NCBI GenBank assembly: GCA_017302135.1
Contig: JAFLDZ010000003.1
Coordinates: forward strand, 186,001-250,000
Origin: Lysobacterales bacterium
GTDB lineage: Bacteria > Pseudomonadota > Gammaproteobacteria > Xanthomonadales > Xanthomonadaceae
Length of the DNA: 64,000 nucleotides
Reading direction: 5' to 3'
In this document: piece after piece, positions 47,597 to 63,545 of the stretch
Numbering within the stretch: the stretch's first letter is position 1
How the letters are laid out: each line of letters begins with the position of its first letter
Made by a program: the position numbers and the translations under genes
Notes under the pieces: model-generated
What the model saw: the letters and a program-made list of their open reading frames with translations, nothing else
What the model was told of the DNA's origin: nothing
Database searches by the model: none

Positions 47597-49315
47597 ATGA
47601 GCGACCACGAGATCCTGATCCAGACCGTACCGCACCGCGGCGAAATCCTGAACGGCCAATGGCGCCTGCTGACGCCGACGGCAATCGACGAGTTCCGCCG
47701 GATCCGGCTCGATCCGAAGACGCTTGCGGAAGCCAGGACCCGACGACAGCGGCAGCAGGGATTGACGACGATGCTCGTGCGGGGAACACCGTTCGCGAAC
47801 GGCCGCATCGATGGCCATCCGACGAAAGTTCTCACCTGGGCGGATGCGACAGGTGAAGTGCACACCTGCACGATGATCGCCGTCGACGATCCGGTACTGG
47901 CGACCTCGGCCGGAAGTACCGCAGCCCCGAACCGCCAAAGGACGCGCCTGATCCGCATCATCCACGACACACAGGGCAACGTCAGTTACACGTTCGACGT
48001 TTTTGAATCATTGGATTTGTCCGAAGTCATCAATGCTTTGAGCTCGATCGTGCTCGGATTGGTCGCGAGCAAGATGATCACTATCGGCAAGCGGATGCGA
48101 GAAGCCGCGAGCGCTGCGGTCGAACTCACCGAGCTCGCCGCGACCAGCAGCCAGATCGCACGGGCAGCGCGCAATGAGCCCGTCATCATCGGCGCGAAAG
48201 CCGTTCGCCTGTTACAGGGCGGTCGCGCACTGCTGGGCGTATCGGCGGCCCTCGGCATCGTCGGTGCGGTCTTCGCCGTCGCTGCGTACCTGTTCAGACA
48301 CCTGCTGTCACGGATGACGGTGTCGATCGAGGTCATGAACTTCACCGATGACGACTACGAGTGGACGATCAGCGAGATCGACTCGACCTCGGTCTGGCTG
48401 AACAAACCGGATGACCAGACGACGGGCGACTGGGCGCTGCTGCCCGGCATCGTTCGCTCCGGCGAACCGCTGCCAGGCATGGAAGGCAGCTACGACAGCG
48501 TCGCGAGCGTCGAGGTCGGCATCGCGAACAGCAGTTCGGCCGGTTCATACAACACGACCCGGCTGTCCCTGTCGATCCGGCGCAAGGGCAGCGATGCGCC
48601 GCCCTTCGTTTTCCTGTTCTCGATGCCGCCGGATTCCGCCAACACCATGGCCATCGAAACCGGCACGTCCGACGCCGCCTTCTTCGAAGCACATCGGGAA
48701 GGAATGCAGACCGCACTCTCGGTGAGTCGCGATCTGGTGATCGACGGGCTGCCGGTGAGCCTCGAAGCGACGACGGACCGCAACACCGGCGAAACCAGCT
48801 ACGCCGAGCTGCGCGGCCGCAATTATTCGCTCAACCTGGTGATCGGCGCCCGGCGCTATCGCATCCTCGCGGCGGACGGCGGCATGGCGCTGGATCTTTC
48901 CGACGACGGCACGCACGTCGTGCAGCGTCCGATCGATCTGTCCGCAACGAGCCAGGAATGGATGCTCATGGCGCGCACCGGCACCGGCCACGAGATCATC
49001 CATCGCGATACGCGCAAGGCATTGACCGTGTCCCTCGCCGAAGACGGCAGTACCCGGCTGACGCTGGAAGCGCGGCGCGCGACGGCCACTGGACAGCCGC
49101 AGAACGATCCCATGAGCGCGGGCCAAGCCATGGAATGGCTGGGGCAGGCCTTTCTGGTGCGCAACGTCTACGGCGAATCGACGCCAGTGCTCTCGCTGAG
49201 CGCACCGGGCGCGCTGGATGTGCAGGGCGCGTCGAAGGAGAGTGGGGCGCCGGTGATTCTCTGGCCGCCGCATTTTGGGCCGAACCAGATGTTCCGTTTC
49301 CAGGAACTCGACTGA
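47597..49315 (+). CDS. Membrane-associated protein with beta-trefoil-like C-terminus, unknown function
   Basis: The 572-residue protein has no N-terminal signal peptide. Two hydrophobic segments lie in the middle: residues about 142-165 (SEVINALSSIVLGLVASKMITI) and 211-233 (ALLGVSAALGIVGAVFAVAAYLF), joined by an Ala-rich helix. Next comes a beta-rich domain (MTVSIEVMNFTDDDYEWTISEIDSTSVWLNKP). The last 150 residues look like a ricin-type beta-trefoil (YRILAADGGMALDLSDDG, QEWMLMARTGTGHEIIHRDTRKALTVS, ending NQMFRFQELD). Helical hairpin plus lectin-like domain resembles pore-forming or carbohydrate-targeted proteins, but this is inference only. It is divergent from a two-HTH regulator gene. Confidence 0.72.
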   Translation: MSDHEILIQTVPHRGEILNGQWRLLTPTAIDEFRRIRLDPKTLAEARTRRQRQQGLTTMLVRGTPFANGRIDGHPTKVLTWADATGEVHTCTMIAVDDPVLATSAGSTAAPNRQRTRLIRIIHDTQGNVSYTFDVFESLDLSEVINALSSIVLGLVASKMITIGKRMREAASAAVELTELAATSSQIARAARNEPVIIGAKAVRLLQGGRALLGVSAALGIVGAVFAVAAYLFRHLLSRMTVSIEVMNFTDDDYEWTISEIDSTSVWLNKPDDQTTGDWALLPGIVRSGEPLPGMEGSYDSVASVEVGIANSSSAGSYNTTRLSLSIRRKGSDAPPFVFLFSMPPDSANTMAIETGTSDAAFFEAHREGMQTALSVSRDLVIDGLPVSLEATTDRNTGETSYAELRGRNYSLNLVIGARRYRILAADGGMALDLSDDGTHVVQRPIDLSATSQEWMLMARTGTGHEIIHRDTRKALTVSLAEDGSTRLTLEARRATATGQPQNDPMSAGQAMEWLGQAFLVRNVYGESTPVLSLSAPGALDVQGASKESGAPVILWPPHFGPNQMFRFQELD

Positions 49316-49327
49316 TCGCGATTGCGC

Positions 49328-49368
49328 GGCAGTCGCGGGAAGGCGCGCCGCGCCTTTCCGCGACTGCC
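49328..49368. repeat. Near-perfect 20-bp inverted repeat
   Basis: The arms 49328-49347 and 49349-49368 pair over 20 bp with a single G-T wobble and a one-base centre. It starts 12 bp after the stop of the trefoil-protein gene and has no T run. It may act as a 3'-end hairpin or be a REP-like element. Confidence 0.6.
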
Positions 49369-49555
49369 GACGCGGTGCTGCTGCGACTGCGCCGCACGAT
49401 CGCGTTGCATGCGATGGCCCGATGTCATCCACAACAGGCAATCGAACGTGATCCTCTGACTCCGGATTTTCCGCTTCTGTTGCTCTGAGGCCAGCATTTC
49501 GCAGTCGGCGATGTGCGCCACCCGCAACCCGTCGCATCGACCCAAAGGAAGCACC

Positions 49556-50844
49556 ATGCTGAAACGACTCCTCTGCTCCGCCCTGCTGGTCTGCTCGTTC
49601 GGCACCCATGCCAACGATTGGCAGAAAGAATTCTTTTCGTCCATGTCCAACGAATTGCCGGCATCCCGTGGCGTTGCCGTGGACGACCTCGGCTTCGTCC
49701 ATCTGCAGGCGTTCAACAAACAACCCTGGAGCACCGGCTACGACTTTGCGCACCTGTATACGTTCAACGCACAGGGCCAAGTGCCTTGGATCTGGGGGCT
49801 GACGCAGGTCGATCGCAAGTCCGATTGTGGCGTCTATGCGAAGTCCGGCCAGCGCCTCGACTGTTTCAGGACCTCAGGCTACAACGGCGACAACACGCGG
49901 CTTGAAATGCGATCTCGTTACAATTCCTATCTCGTCTGGCAGACAACACTGCCCAGCGAAGTCGAACTGCTCGACGCCAGTATCCCTACCCAGGACGAGG
50001 CCCTGCTCGTCGGCAAATTGACCGGGCCATCCGGCGACGAACTGGGCGTCTTCCGCATTGCCGGGTATGGAATGATCGACGTGCTGTCGGTCGCACCCAC
50101 ATGCCCAAACAGGACGGCGAAAGCATCCGTCACGTCAAGGCCTGCTGGAACAGCTTCGGCACGACCGAACTGATTCTGGAGGAGTTCGACCCGCATACCC
50201 GCCAGTGGACAGCACTATCGACCTGGGACATTGCGTATGGCGAGCAACTGCTGCGCGCAGACATCAATGCCGAGGGCAAAGCCTTCGCGCTGGTCGAGCA
50301 TAAAGACGGGTTGCGCGATTTGCTGCGCACGCCCGTCTACGCCGACCAATGGGAAACGTTGCCGTTCCCGATCGAAGGGGAAATCGCCGCCTTCCTCGTC
50401 GGCCCACAGGGCCTGGTGGTCGCCAGCCTGCCCACCGCACCCGGAATCGGCTCTGTGCAGTTGGACACGTTGGCCTACGCCCCAGGCGGCATCCCGACGA
50501 CAGTGGGCTGGTTCGATCTGAACGCGTACTGGCCGATGATGCAGTGGTTCCCACAATTGAGCGATGTCGCTCCGCAAGGCTTCGCACTGTCCAGCCAGGG
50601 CGCTCTGATCGTCGTCGCCGCCAGTCTTTCGCAGCCGTCCTCGCAACAGCTCTGGCTCGCGAGTCGCCATGGGCACGCTGACAGCATCGCTTCCCTACCG
50701 CTCGCCGCGAACGAAATCGCCGTCGACAAGACTTATCTTGTCGGCGGCCCGAACAATGTCGCGACCGTCGCGCGCACGATCCGACGGGACGGCATGCAGA
50801 TAGGCGTCCGGGTCGATCAGTACGACTTGCCATTTACGCCGTGA
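49556..50844 (+). pseudogene. Secreted protein gene with a frameshift near 50095
   Basis: The frame opens at the ATG at 49556 with AAGGA upstream and a signal peptide (MLKRLLCSALLVCSFGTHA). It runs through a beta-rich sequence (RGVAVDDLGFVHLQAFNKQPWSTGYDF, QVPWIWGLTQVDRKSDC) up to about 50095, after which it turns to low-complexity sequence and stops at 50173. A second frame, shifted by one base, continues with the same type of repeat-like beta sequence (KACWNSFGTTELILEEFDPHTRQWTALSTWD) to 50844. The two join naturally as one protein of about 428 residues, beta-propeller-like. A one-base deletion around 50095-50105 (true mutation or sequencing error) explains it. Confidence 0.7.
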
Positions 50845-50952
50845 GGGTATTGCGGTTTGATGCGCAAGCGACTCGAATGACAACATGCCACCGGAGCGCC
50901 GCGATCGCGGCGTTCCGCTTTCGTGGCCGCGCAAAAAAACGCTCCGTCATCC

Positions 50953-51414
50953 TCAATATGGACTCGATGCAGCCTCGCCTGCTGCATTCGTCCAGATATC
51001 GTCGGGTAGAGAACGATCTCGGTGACACACCCGATCGTGATCGGGATAAGTGATCCTGTCCACGGGTGCCCGAGTGCCCACCACAAGACAACGCGTTGGC
51101 GATCCACTGCGATTCCACAGGCAGTGTCCGATCGGCGCGCCTGCACGGAAGGTCGCGGCATCGCCGGGATTCAAAAGCGTTTCGGTATCGCCTTCGATCA
51201 GCGTCGGATGACCTTCCAGGACATAGATCAATTCGTCCTCTGCGCTGTGCCAATGCTTGATCGATGAGCGTGTTCCGGGCTGCAGCACTTCCACAAAAGC
51301 GCCGAACTGGGTCAAACCGCCCGCCTCCGAAATCCAGAGGGTCAGGTTGGGCGCGATCGATCCATCGGCGGGAGACTCCTCCTTGACGAAGCTTTCGGGT
51401 GTGATCGCTGTCAT
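50953..51414 (-). CDS. Cupin domain-containing protein
   Basis: The 153-residue small beta-barrel protein has the cupin metal motif HWHSAEDELIYVLEGHPTLIEG, followed by LLNPGDAATFRAGAPIGHCLWNRSG. This gives the HxH...E and later H ligands of the family. Its ATG (51412-51414) overlaps the stop of the dipeptidase gene (ATGA), so the two are coupled. No signal peptide is seen. The substrate is unknown; the type often acts on small sugars or acts as a binding protein. Confidence 0.88.
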   Translation of the reverse strand: MTAITPESFVKEESPADGSIAPNLTLWISEAGGLTQFGAFVEVLQPGTRSSIKHWHSAEDELIYVLEGHPTLIEGDTETLLNPGDAATFRAGAPIGHCLWNRSGSPTRCLVVGTRAPVDRITYPDHDRVCHRDRSLPDDIWTNAAGEAASSPY

Positions 51415-52595
51415 GTGCGAACTCCCTTCATGAGCGACTGAGCACCTGCAGTCCGACCCCACACCTCGCCCATCACCCGCGCAAAATTGCCGCCGAGAAT
51501 CTTCGCGATCCGCGCATCCGAATGCCCGCGCTTCGACAGCATCATCGCAAGCACATCGAAACGGTCCGCGCGATTGAGATCGGGGATGAAGGTGTAGAGG
51601 TCCGGTGGGCGACCACGCTCGAACACGCCGTCCTCGACCGCACCGGCAACCCATTCGCGATTGTCTTTTTCGTATTCCGGCGTGCGCTCGATCGGCGCGA
51701 TGCCCGCATCGGTGCCGATGCCGACGTGGTCTTCGCCGCAGACGTTCAAAGCGTGCTCGATGTGGCGGATCACGTCGATCGCCATCGGCTGGGTGTCGGT
51801 GCGCAGATACGGCCAGAAGATGATGCCGGCGACGCCGCCTTTCTCGGCCAGCGCACGCAGGGTCGCGTCATCGGTATTGCGCGGCAGATCGGCGAGCGCG
51901 CGGCAGCCGGTGTGGCTGATCAGCGTCGGCGCGCGCGAGGCGGCGATGCCTTCGGCCATCGTGCGCGCCGAGCCGTGGGCGAGATCGACCACGATCTTTT
52001 CCGCATTCAAGCGTTCGACGACTTGACGGCCGAAATTGCTGAGGCCGGCATTGCCCGGCTCCATGCAGCCATCGCCGACGAGATTGCGCCGGTTGTGGGT
52101 GAGCTGGATCACGCGCACGCCACGCGCGCGAAACAGCGCGATGCGGTCGAGGTCTTCGCCCAGCGACTCGGTGCCCTGAAAGCCGTAGATCAGCCCGAGC
52201 TTGCCTTCGCGCTGCGCGCGCTGCAGGTCATCGCCGCTGCGTACCGCGAGCAGGTGGTCCGGATACCGCGCGGTGATCCTGTCCCACGTGTCGATGGTCG
52301 CTTTGGTTTTCTCGAATGCGGCGTCGTCCAGCCAGAACCGCCCCGAAGGCGCGAGCGTCAGGACGATACCGCTGAGCCCGGAGGCGCGAAGCGCGTCGAG
52401 TTCCGAGCGGACTGCCGCATCGTCGTTCTCGAACCAGAACAGGCCGGTGCCGCCGGCGCCGTCGATGGCGACCGTGCGCGGGTATGGCGGCCATGCCGCA
52501 GTCTGTACTGCAACCTGTGCGGTGGCGAATCGGCCAGCGGCCAGCGCAAGGGCGCCGGCTCCCAATGTCTTGAGCGCATCGCGACGGTTGGCCAT
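51411..52595 (-). CDS. Membrane dipeptidase (peptidase M19), Tat-exported
   Basis: The 394-residue renal-dipeptidase-type metallopeptidase starts MANRRDALKTLGAGALALAAGRFATAQ, a twin-arginine signal (N-R-R-D-A-L-K). Family segments include GFQGTESLGEDLDRIALFRARGVRVIQLTHNRRNLVGDGCMEPGNAGLSNFGRQVVERLN, then VVDLAHGSARTMAEGIAASRAPTLISHTGCRAL with the metal His, and GEDHVGIGTDAG. Such enzymes cleave dipeptides in the periplasm with two Zn. The ATG at 52593-52595 gives the cleanest Tat signal. Confidence 0.92.
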   Translation of the reverse strand: MANRRDALKTLGAGALALAAGRFATAQVAVQTAAWPPYPRTVAIDGAGGTGLFWFENDDAAVRSELDALRASGLSGIVLTLAPSGRFWLDDAAFEKTKATIDTWDRITARYPDHLLAVRSGDDLQRAQREGKLGLIYGFQGTESLGEDLDRIALFRARGVRVIQLTHNRRNLVGDGCMEPGNAGLSNFGRQVVERLNAEKIVVDLAHGSARTMAEGIAASRAPTLISHTGCRALADLPRNTDDATLRALAEKGGVAGIIFWPYLRTDTQPMAIDVIRHIEHALNVCGEDHVGIGTDAGIAPIERTPEYEKDNREWVAGAVEDGVFERGRPPDLYTFIPDLNRADRFDVLAMMLSKRGHSDARIAKILGGNFARVMGEVWGRTAGAQSLMKGVRT

Positions 52596-52710
52596 GGCGT
52601 TCTCCGCAAGTGACGCGCCAAGTCTACCGCTGCCGGGCATGACTTTCGGCTACGTCGCGGATCGGCGGCAACGGCTATGCTCGGAGACTGACTTCATCCG
52701 GGGACATGCC

Positions 52711-54708
<1,998 letters not shown>

Positions 54709-54736
54709 CGGCCGGACCTCGCAAAGACTTCATAGA

Positions 54737-54769
54737 CGAACAGGCCGCCTGAAGGCGGCCTGTTCGTTT
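54737..54769 (+). terminator. Strong hairpin terminator between convergent peptidase genes
   Basis: A perfect 13-bp stem, CGAACAGGCCGCC / GGCGGCCTGTTCG, with a TGAA loop is followed by TTT. It lies between the S9 and M4 peptidase genes and could serve both strands. Confidence 0.7.
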
Positions 54770-54846
54770 GCTGCTTAACGAAAAACGGTGTCACTCGGGA
54801 CTGGTGGCGCTGTGCTCTACGCCACCGGTACCGGACATGGTGCGGA

Positions 54847-57402
<2,556 letters not shown>

Positions 57403-57604
57403 TCACGGGGCCGGCATACGCGCCTGCCTGTGTGCCGGCATCGCGACATCGCATGCCCACCTCACCTGCCGAGGGTGGAAAGCGCCGCCAGATGCGGACA
57501 AGATCACACTTCATCGCCCGTGCGCATCCGCAACGCACATGAGATGCGTTCCCGATACACGAAAATAACGAATGCCACCTGCCGCGAGCGGTTTGCCGGC
57601 AGGC

Positions 57605-58585
57605 TCAGCCCTGCAACGGCCACAGCGCGCGGATCGCCGCGATGCCCTGCGCGCCGTAGCTGCGCGCCAGTCCGATGTGATCGCGCGTCATTCCGCCCAG
57701 TGCATAGATGGGCAGCGCGACGCGCTCGCGCATTCCGACGAAAGCTTCCCATCCGATCCCGGGTTCGCCGGGGTGCGATGGGGTCGGCATCACCGGCCCG
57801 AGCACGGCGGCATCGCAACCAAGGGCCTGCGCTGCGATGAGTTCTATCCGCGAGTGACAGGACGCGATCACCGTTTGAGGACGTGGTCGTGGACGTTCCG
57901 ACACCGCGCTCAGTTGTTCTGCGCGCAGATGCACCCCCACGCCAAGCGCTTCAGCAAGCGCGATGTCGCCATTGATCAGCACGTCGGCATCGACGTCGCG
58001 CGCGTGGCGCACCGCTTGTTCGACCAGCCGACGCCAGCGATCCGGCGCAGAGGCCGCGTTCGCATGGCCGCGCAGTTGCACGCGGCGGATCCCGGCATCC
58101 AGCGCGATGCGCAGGCTCGACAGCCAGCGCGCATCGTCGTCGCCGGGCTCGGGCGTGATCAGATAGTGTTCGGGATCGCGCAGTGCGGCCACCACCGGTC
58201 GATCGGCGTCCGGCATCGCGTAGCTCGCCAGCTTGTGCGGCGGCACCCAGACCAGTGCCTGACCGTCGAGTCCTTTGACCGTACCGCTCCACGACGCGAT
58301 GTGGCGCACATCGAGCCGCAGGCGTTTGTGCGGATACTGCTGCGGCACGGCGATCACCGCCTCGCCCACATGCGCGTCGATGCCGAGTTCTTCGCGCAGT
58401 TCGCGCACCAGCGCCTGTTCCGGCGTTTCGCCGGGATCGACCTTGCCGCCGGGAAATTCCCACAGACCCGCGAGATCGCGGCCTTCGGTGCGGCGCGCCA
58501 GCAGGATGCGTCCGCGCGCATCGCGGATGACCCCGGCAACGACGTGGACGATGTTTCCGCTTCGACTTCGGTCGCTGTCGCTCAT
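57605..58585 (-). CDS. Nudix hydrolase (MutT) fused to a thiamine-phosphate-synthase-like domain
   Basis: The 326-residue protein has an N-terminal MutT domain with a complete Nudix box at residues 47-69 (G47 x5 E53 x7 R61-E62-L63-R64-E65-E66-L67-G68). The C-terminal half is a TIM-barrel resembling thiamine phosphate synthase/TenI (RRVQLRGHANAAS, VLINGDIALAEALGVGVHLRAEQL, DAAVLGPVMPTPSHPGEPGIGWE, PIYALGGMTRDHI). This fusion is known in gammaproteobacteria next to secA and is presumed to clean oxidised nucleotides such as 8-oxo-dGTP. The role of the second domain is unclear. Confidence 0.92.
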   Translation of the reverse strand: MSDSDRSRSGNIVHVVAGVIRDARGRILLARRTEGRDLAGLWEFPGGKVDPGETPEQALVRELREELGIDAHVGEAVIAVPQQYPHKRLRLDVRHIASWSGTVKGLDGQALVWVPPHKLASYAMPDADRPVVAALRDPEHYLITPEPGDDDARWLSSLRIALDAGIRRVQLRGHANAASAPDRWRRLVEQAVRHARDVDADVLINGDIALAEALGVGVHLRAEQLSAVSERPRPRPQTVIASCHSRIELIAAQALGCDAAVLGPVMPTPSHPGEPGIGWEAFVGMRERVALPIYALGGMTRDHIGLARSYGAQGIAAIRALWPLQG

Positions 58586-58671
58586 GGCGAAGAACGGTCC
58601 CTGCTCTGGAGTGGCGTGCGGATGTTTTACCGCTGCGACGGATGCGGGGCAAGCGGCCCGGGCGATCTTCC

Positions 58672-58702
58672 AAAAAAACGGCCCGCGAATCTCGCGGGCC
58701 GT
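58672..58702 (-). terminator. Rho-independent terminator downstream of secA
   Basis: On the minus strand a perfect 11-bp stem (ACGGCCCGCGA / TCGCGGGCCGT) with a three-base loop is followed by seven T residues. It lies beyond the repeated secA-tail region, about 280 bp from the secA stop. Confidence 0.88.
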
Positions 58703-58984
58703 CGTTCTCGATCATCGACCGATTCAAACCAACCGGTCAGGCCAATTGGCCGTGACAGTGCTTGTATTTCTTGCCGCGCAAAGTAAACGAAACCGCCATA
58801 GCGACGATGAACGCGCCGCCGCGCGCTGCGGTCAGGAACAGCCGGCTCGATGCAGTTGTCTTACGCCAGTTGACCGTGACAGTGCTTGTATTTCTTGCCG
58901 CGCAAAGTAAACGCAACCGCCATAGCGACGATGAACGCGCCGCCGCGCGCTGCAGTCAGGAACAGCCGGCTCGATGCAGTTGTC

Positions 58985-61708
<2,724 letters not shown>

Positions 61709-61767
61709 GGGCGGGATTGATCGAAAGAGGAATGGTCAGCGGCCGCCGGGCAACGGCCATCCGCAAC

Positions 61768-61790
61768 AAAAAGGGGCGCAGCGCGCCCCT
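61768..61790 (-). terminator. Rho-independent terminator after the M23 peptidase gene
   Basis: On the minus strand the stem AGGGGCGC / GCGCCCCT with a three-base loop is followed by five T residues, between the M23 gene and secA. Confidence 0.78.
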
Positions 61791-61865
61791 CCGCAACACT
61801 CGATTGTACTTGGAGCCGGCAGCCCGGGGTATCAAGCCCCGGATACGAACGACCGCTCAGCGGTC

Positions 61866-62864
61866 TCAGCCCTTGCCGGCCGGCTTGGTCGCGGCTTGAC
61901 CGAGGAACTGGTTCGGATTGACCACAACCCCGTTGTCCCAGACCTCAAAGTGCACGTGGGCACCGGTGGACCGGCCGGTGGAACCGGCCTTGGCGATCTC
62001 CTGCCCACCGCGGACCAGATCGCCGACCTGGCCGGTCAGGCGCGAGTTGTGGGCGTATCGGGTGACGTAGCCATTGCCGTGATCGACCTCGATCACATTG
62101 CCGTAACCGGAACGCACGCCGGAATAGGTCACGACACCATCGCCGACCGCCAGCACCGGATCGCCGGTATTGGCTTCGAAGTCGATGCCTTTGTGCAGCT
62201 GGCTGCCGCCGCCGAACGGATCGGCGCGATAACCGAAGCCGGAGGTGACATAGCTGTTGGCGATCGGATCGCGGGTCGGCATCGCGTTCTTGTCCAGCTC
62301 GCGATTGAACAGCAGCGCTTCGAGCACCGACAGCTGGCTACCGGAATGCTTCAGCTGGGCGCCGAGGTCGGCTAGGCCGTCGCGAAGACCGCGGGCCGGC
62401 ATATCGCGCACCGGGCCGACGCCACCGACGCCCACCGGCTTGTCGAAGTCGAATTCGCCATCGCCGAGCTGGGCGACGCGGGTCAAGCGCTCACCGAGCG
62501 CATTGAGACGATTGGCTTCGGCCTGCAATTCGCCGAGTCGCGCGGCGAGTGCGTTGACTTCGCGCTGCGCTTCGCGGCGCGTCGTTTCCAGGCCGCTGCG
62601 CTGGATTTCGACATCGGCCTTAAGGCGGTTGTATTCAGCGCTGCGCAGCAGACCCTGCCCGGTGGTGCCGAACAGCGCGCCGACCGTCAGCAGACAGACT
62701 GCGCAATACGCCGGCTTCTCCCGCATCGCCTGGGAGCCGAATTCGACCGCACGCACGATGCCAGGGCGGAGCTTGTCGGCAACATGGACCGTCGTGGTCC
62801 GGATCGCGCGTGCGGCGGTCGCCATGTGGCGGTGCGCAATCTCGATAAAGCTGTGTAAAGTCAT
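61866..62864 (-). CDS. M23 family metallopeptidase (murein hydrolase-like, membrane-anchored)
   Basis: The 332-residue protein has an N-terminal membrane helix (YCAVCLLTVGALFGTTGQGLL) and a coiled coil (YNRLKADVEIQRSGLETTRREAQREVNALAARLGELQAEANRL). The C-terminal LytM/M23 domain has TSGFGYRADPFGGGSQLHKGIDFEANTGDPVLAVGDGVV, GNVIEVDHGNGYVTRYAHNSRL and GSTGRSTGAHVHFEVW. The Zn ligands are H in LHKGID, D in the same segment and H in HVHFE. It either cleaves peptidoglycan crosslinks or regulates amidases. The ATG at 62862-62864 is only 7 bp from the divergent start of the DUF721 gene. Confidence 0.93.
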   Translation of the reverse strand: MTLHSFIEIAHRHMATAARAIRTTTVHVADKLRPGIVRAVEFGSQAMREKPAYCAVCLLTVGALFGTTGQGLLRSAEYNRLKADVEIQRSGLETTRREAQREVNALAARLGELQAEANRLNALGERLTRVAQLGDGEFDFDKPVGVGGVGPVRDMPARGLRDGLADLGAQLKHSGSQLSVLEALLFNRELDKNAMPTRDPIANSYVTSGFGYRADPFGGGSQLHKGIDFEANTGDPVLAVGDGVVTYSGVRSGYGNVIEVDHGNGYVTRYAHNSRLTGQVGDLVRGGQEIAKAGSTGRSTGAHVHFEVWDNGVVVNPNQFLGQAATKPAGKG

Positions 62865-62871
62865 TGGCTGT

Positions 62872-63339
62872 ATGTCTCGTTCGCGATCCAATCCTCCCCC
62901 CGCCCGCCCGTCCACCGGGCCACTGGCTGCCATCGACGCCTTGCTCGGCGGCGAGGCCAGCGACCCTATTCGCCGGGCGCTCTGGCTGGAAGCATTGGAT
63001 CTGCAGCTTCATCCCTGCCTTCCTCCCGGGCTCGCAGCGCACGCGCGCCTGGCGAACATCGATCGTGGAAGACTCGTTTACCTGGTGGATTCACCGGTGT
63101 GGCATGCCCGAATGCGGCTTGCTGCAACCGATATCCTCGACATGGCCCGATCCTTCGGACTGGAAGCGACCGATCTGGTGGTGAAGACCGCGAGCGGGCC
63201 GCAGGCGATGCGACCGCAGAACTCCGGAACTTCGACTGCCGTTTCAGCTTCTCCCCTCTCTGCGGCCGCACGCGAGGCTTTCGCGGCCGCACTCGCTTCC
63301 CGGGACGATCTGCCGCCCGGGAAGGACACTTCTTCCTGA
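62872..63339 (+). CDS. DUF721 domain-containing protein (DciA-like)
   Basis: The 155-residue protein has the DUF721 core: residues LHPCLPPGLAAHARLANIDRGRLVYLVDSPVWHARMRLAATDIL. The core has the typical W-x-x-x-L/M repeat ending, and the C-terminal tail is low-complexity. DciA family proteins load the DnaB helicase in bacteria that lack DnaC, and in Xanthomonadales the gene sits between lpxC and the M23/secA genes. The assignment to DciA itself is inference from order and pattern. The N-terminal 20 residues are Ser/Pro/Arg-rich and may be disordered. Confidence 0.85.
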   Translation: MSRSRSNPPPARPSTGPLAAIDALLGGEASDPIRRALWLEALDLQLHPCLPPGLAAHARLANIDRGRLVYLVDSPVWHARMRLAATDILDMARSFGLEATDLVVKTASGPQAMRPQNSGTSTAVSASPLSAAAREAFAAALASRDDLPPGKDTSS

Positions 63340-63545
63340 TGCCCACCCTTCCTCAAGAGCCGTCGTTGACGGGCTGGCGGAGGGGTACGAGGCGAATCCT
63401 ACCGGCGGGCGTCGCCCGGCGGGTTAAGAAGCCGAGGCTTTTTCGTTAAGTTTTAGTAAATTGCACGATCCCAGTTCACGGATCGGGCAATCCGCCGGTT
63501 CCGTTCACGAAGGCGCTCCGTCCGGAGCGCACGGGTCGGCGGCGA

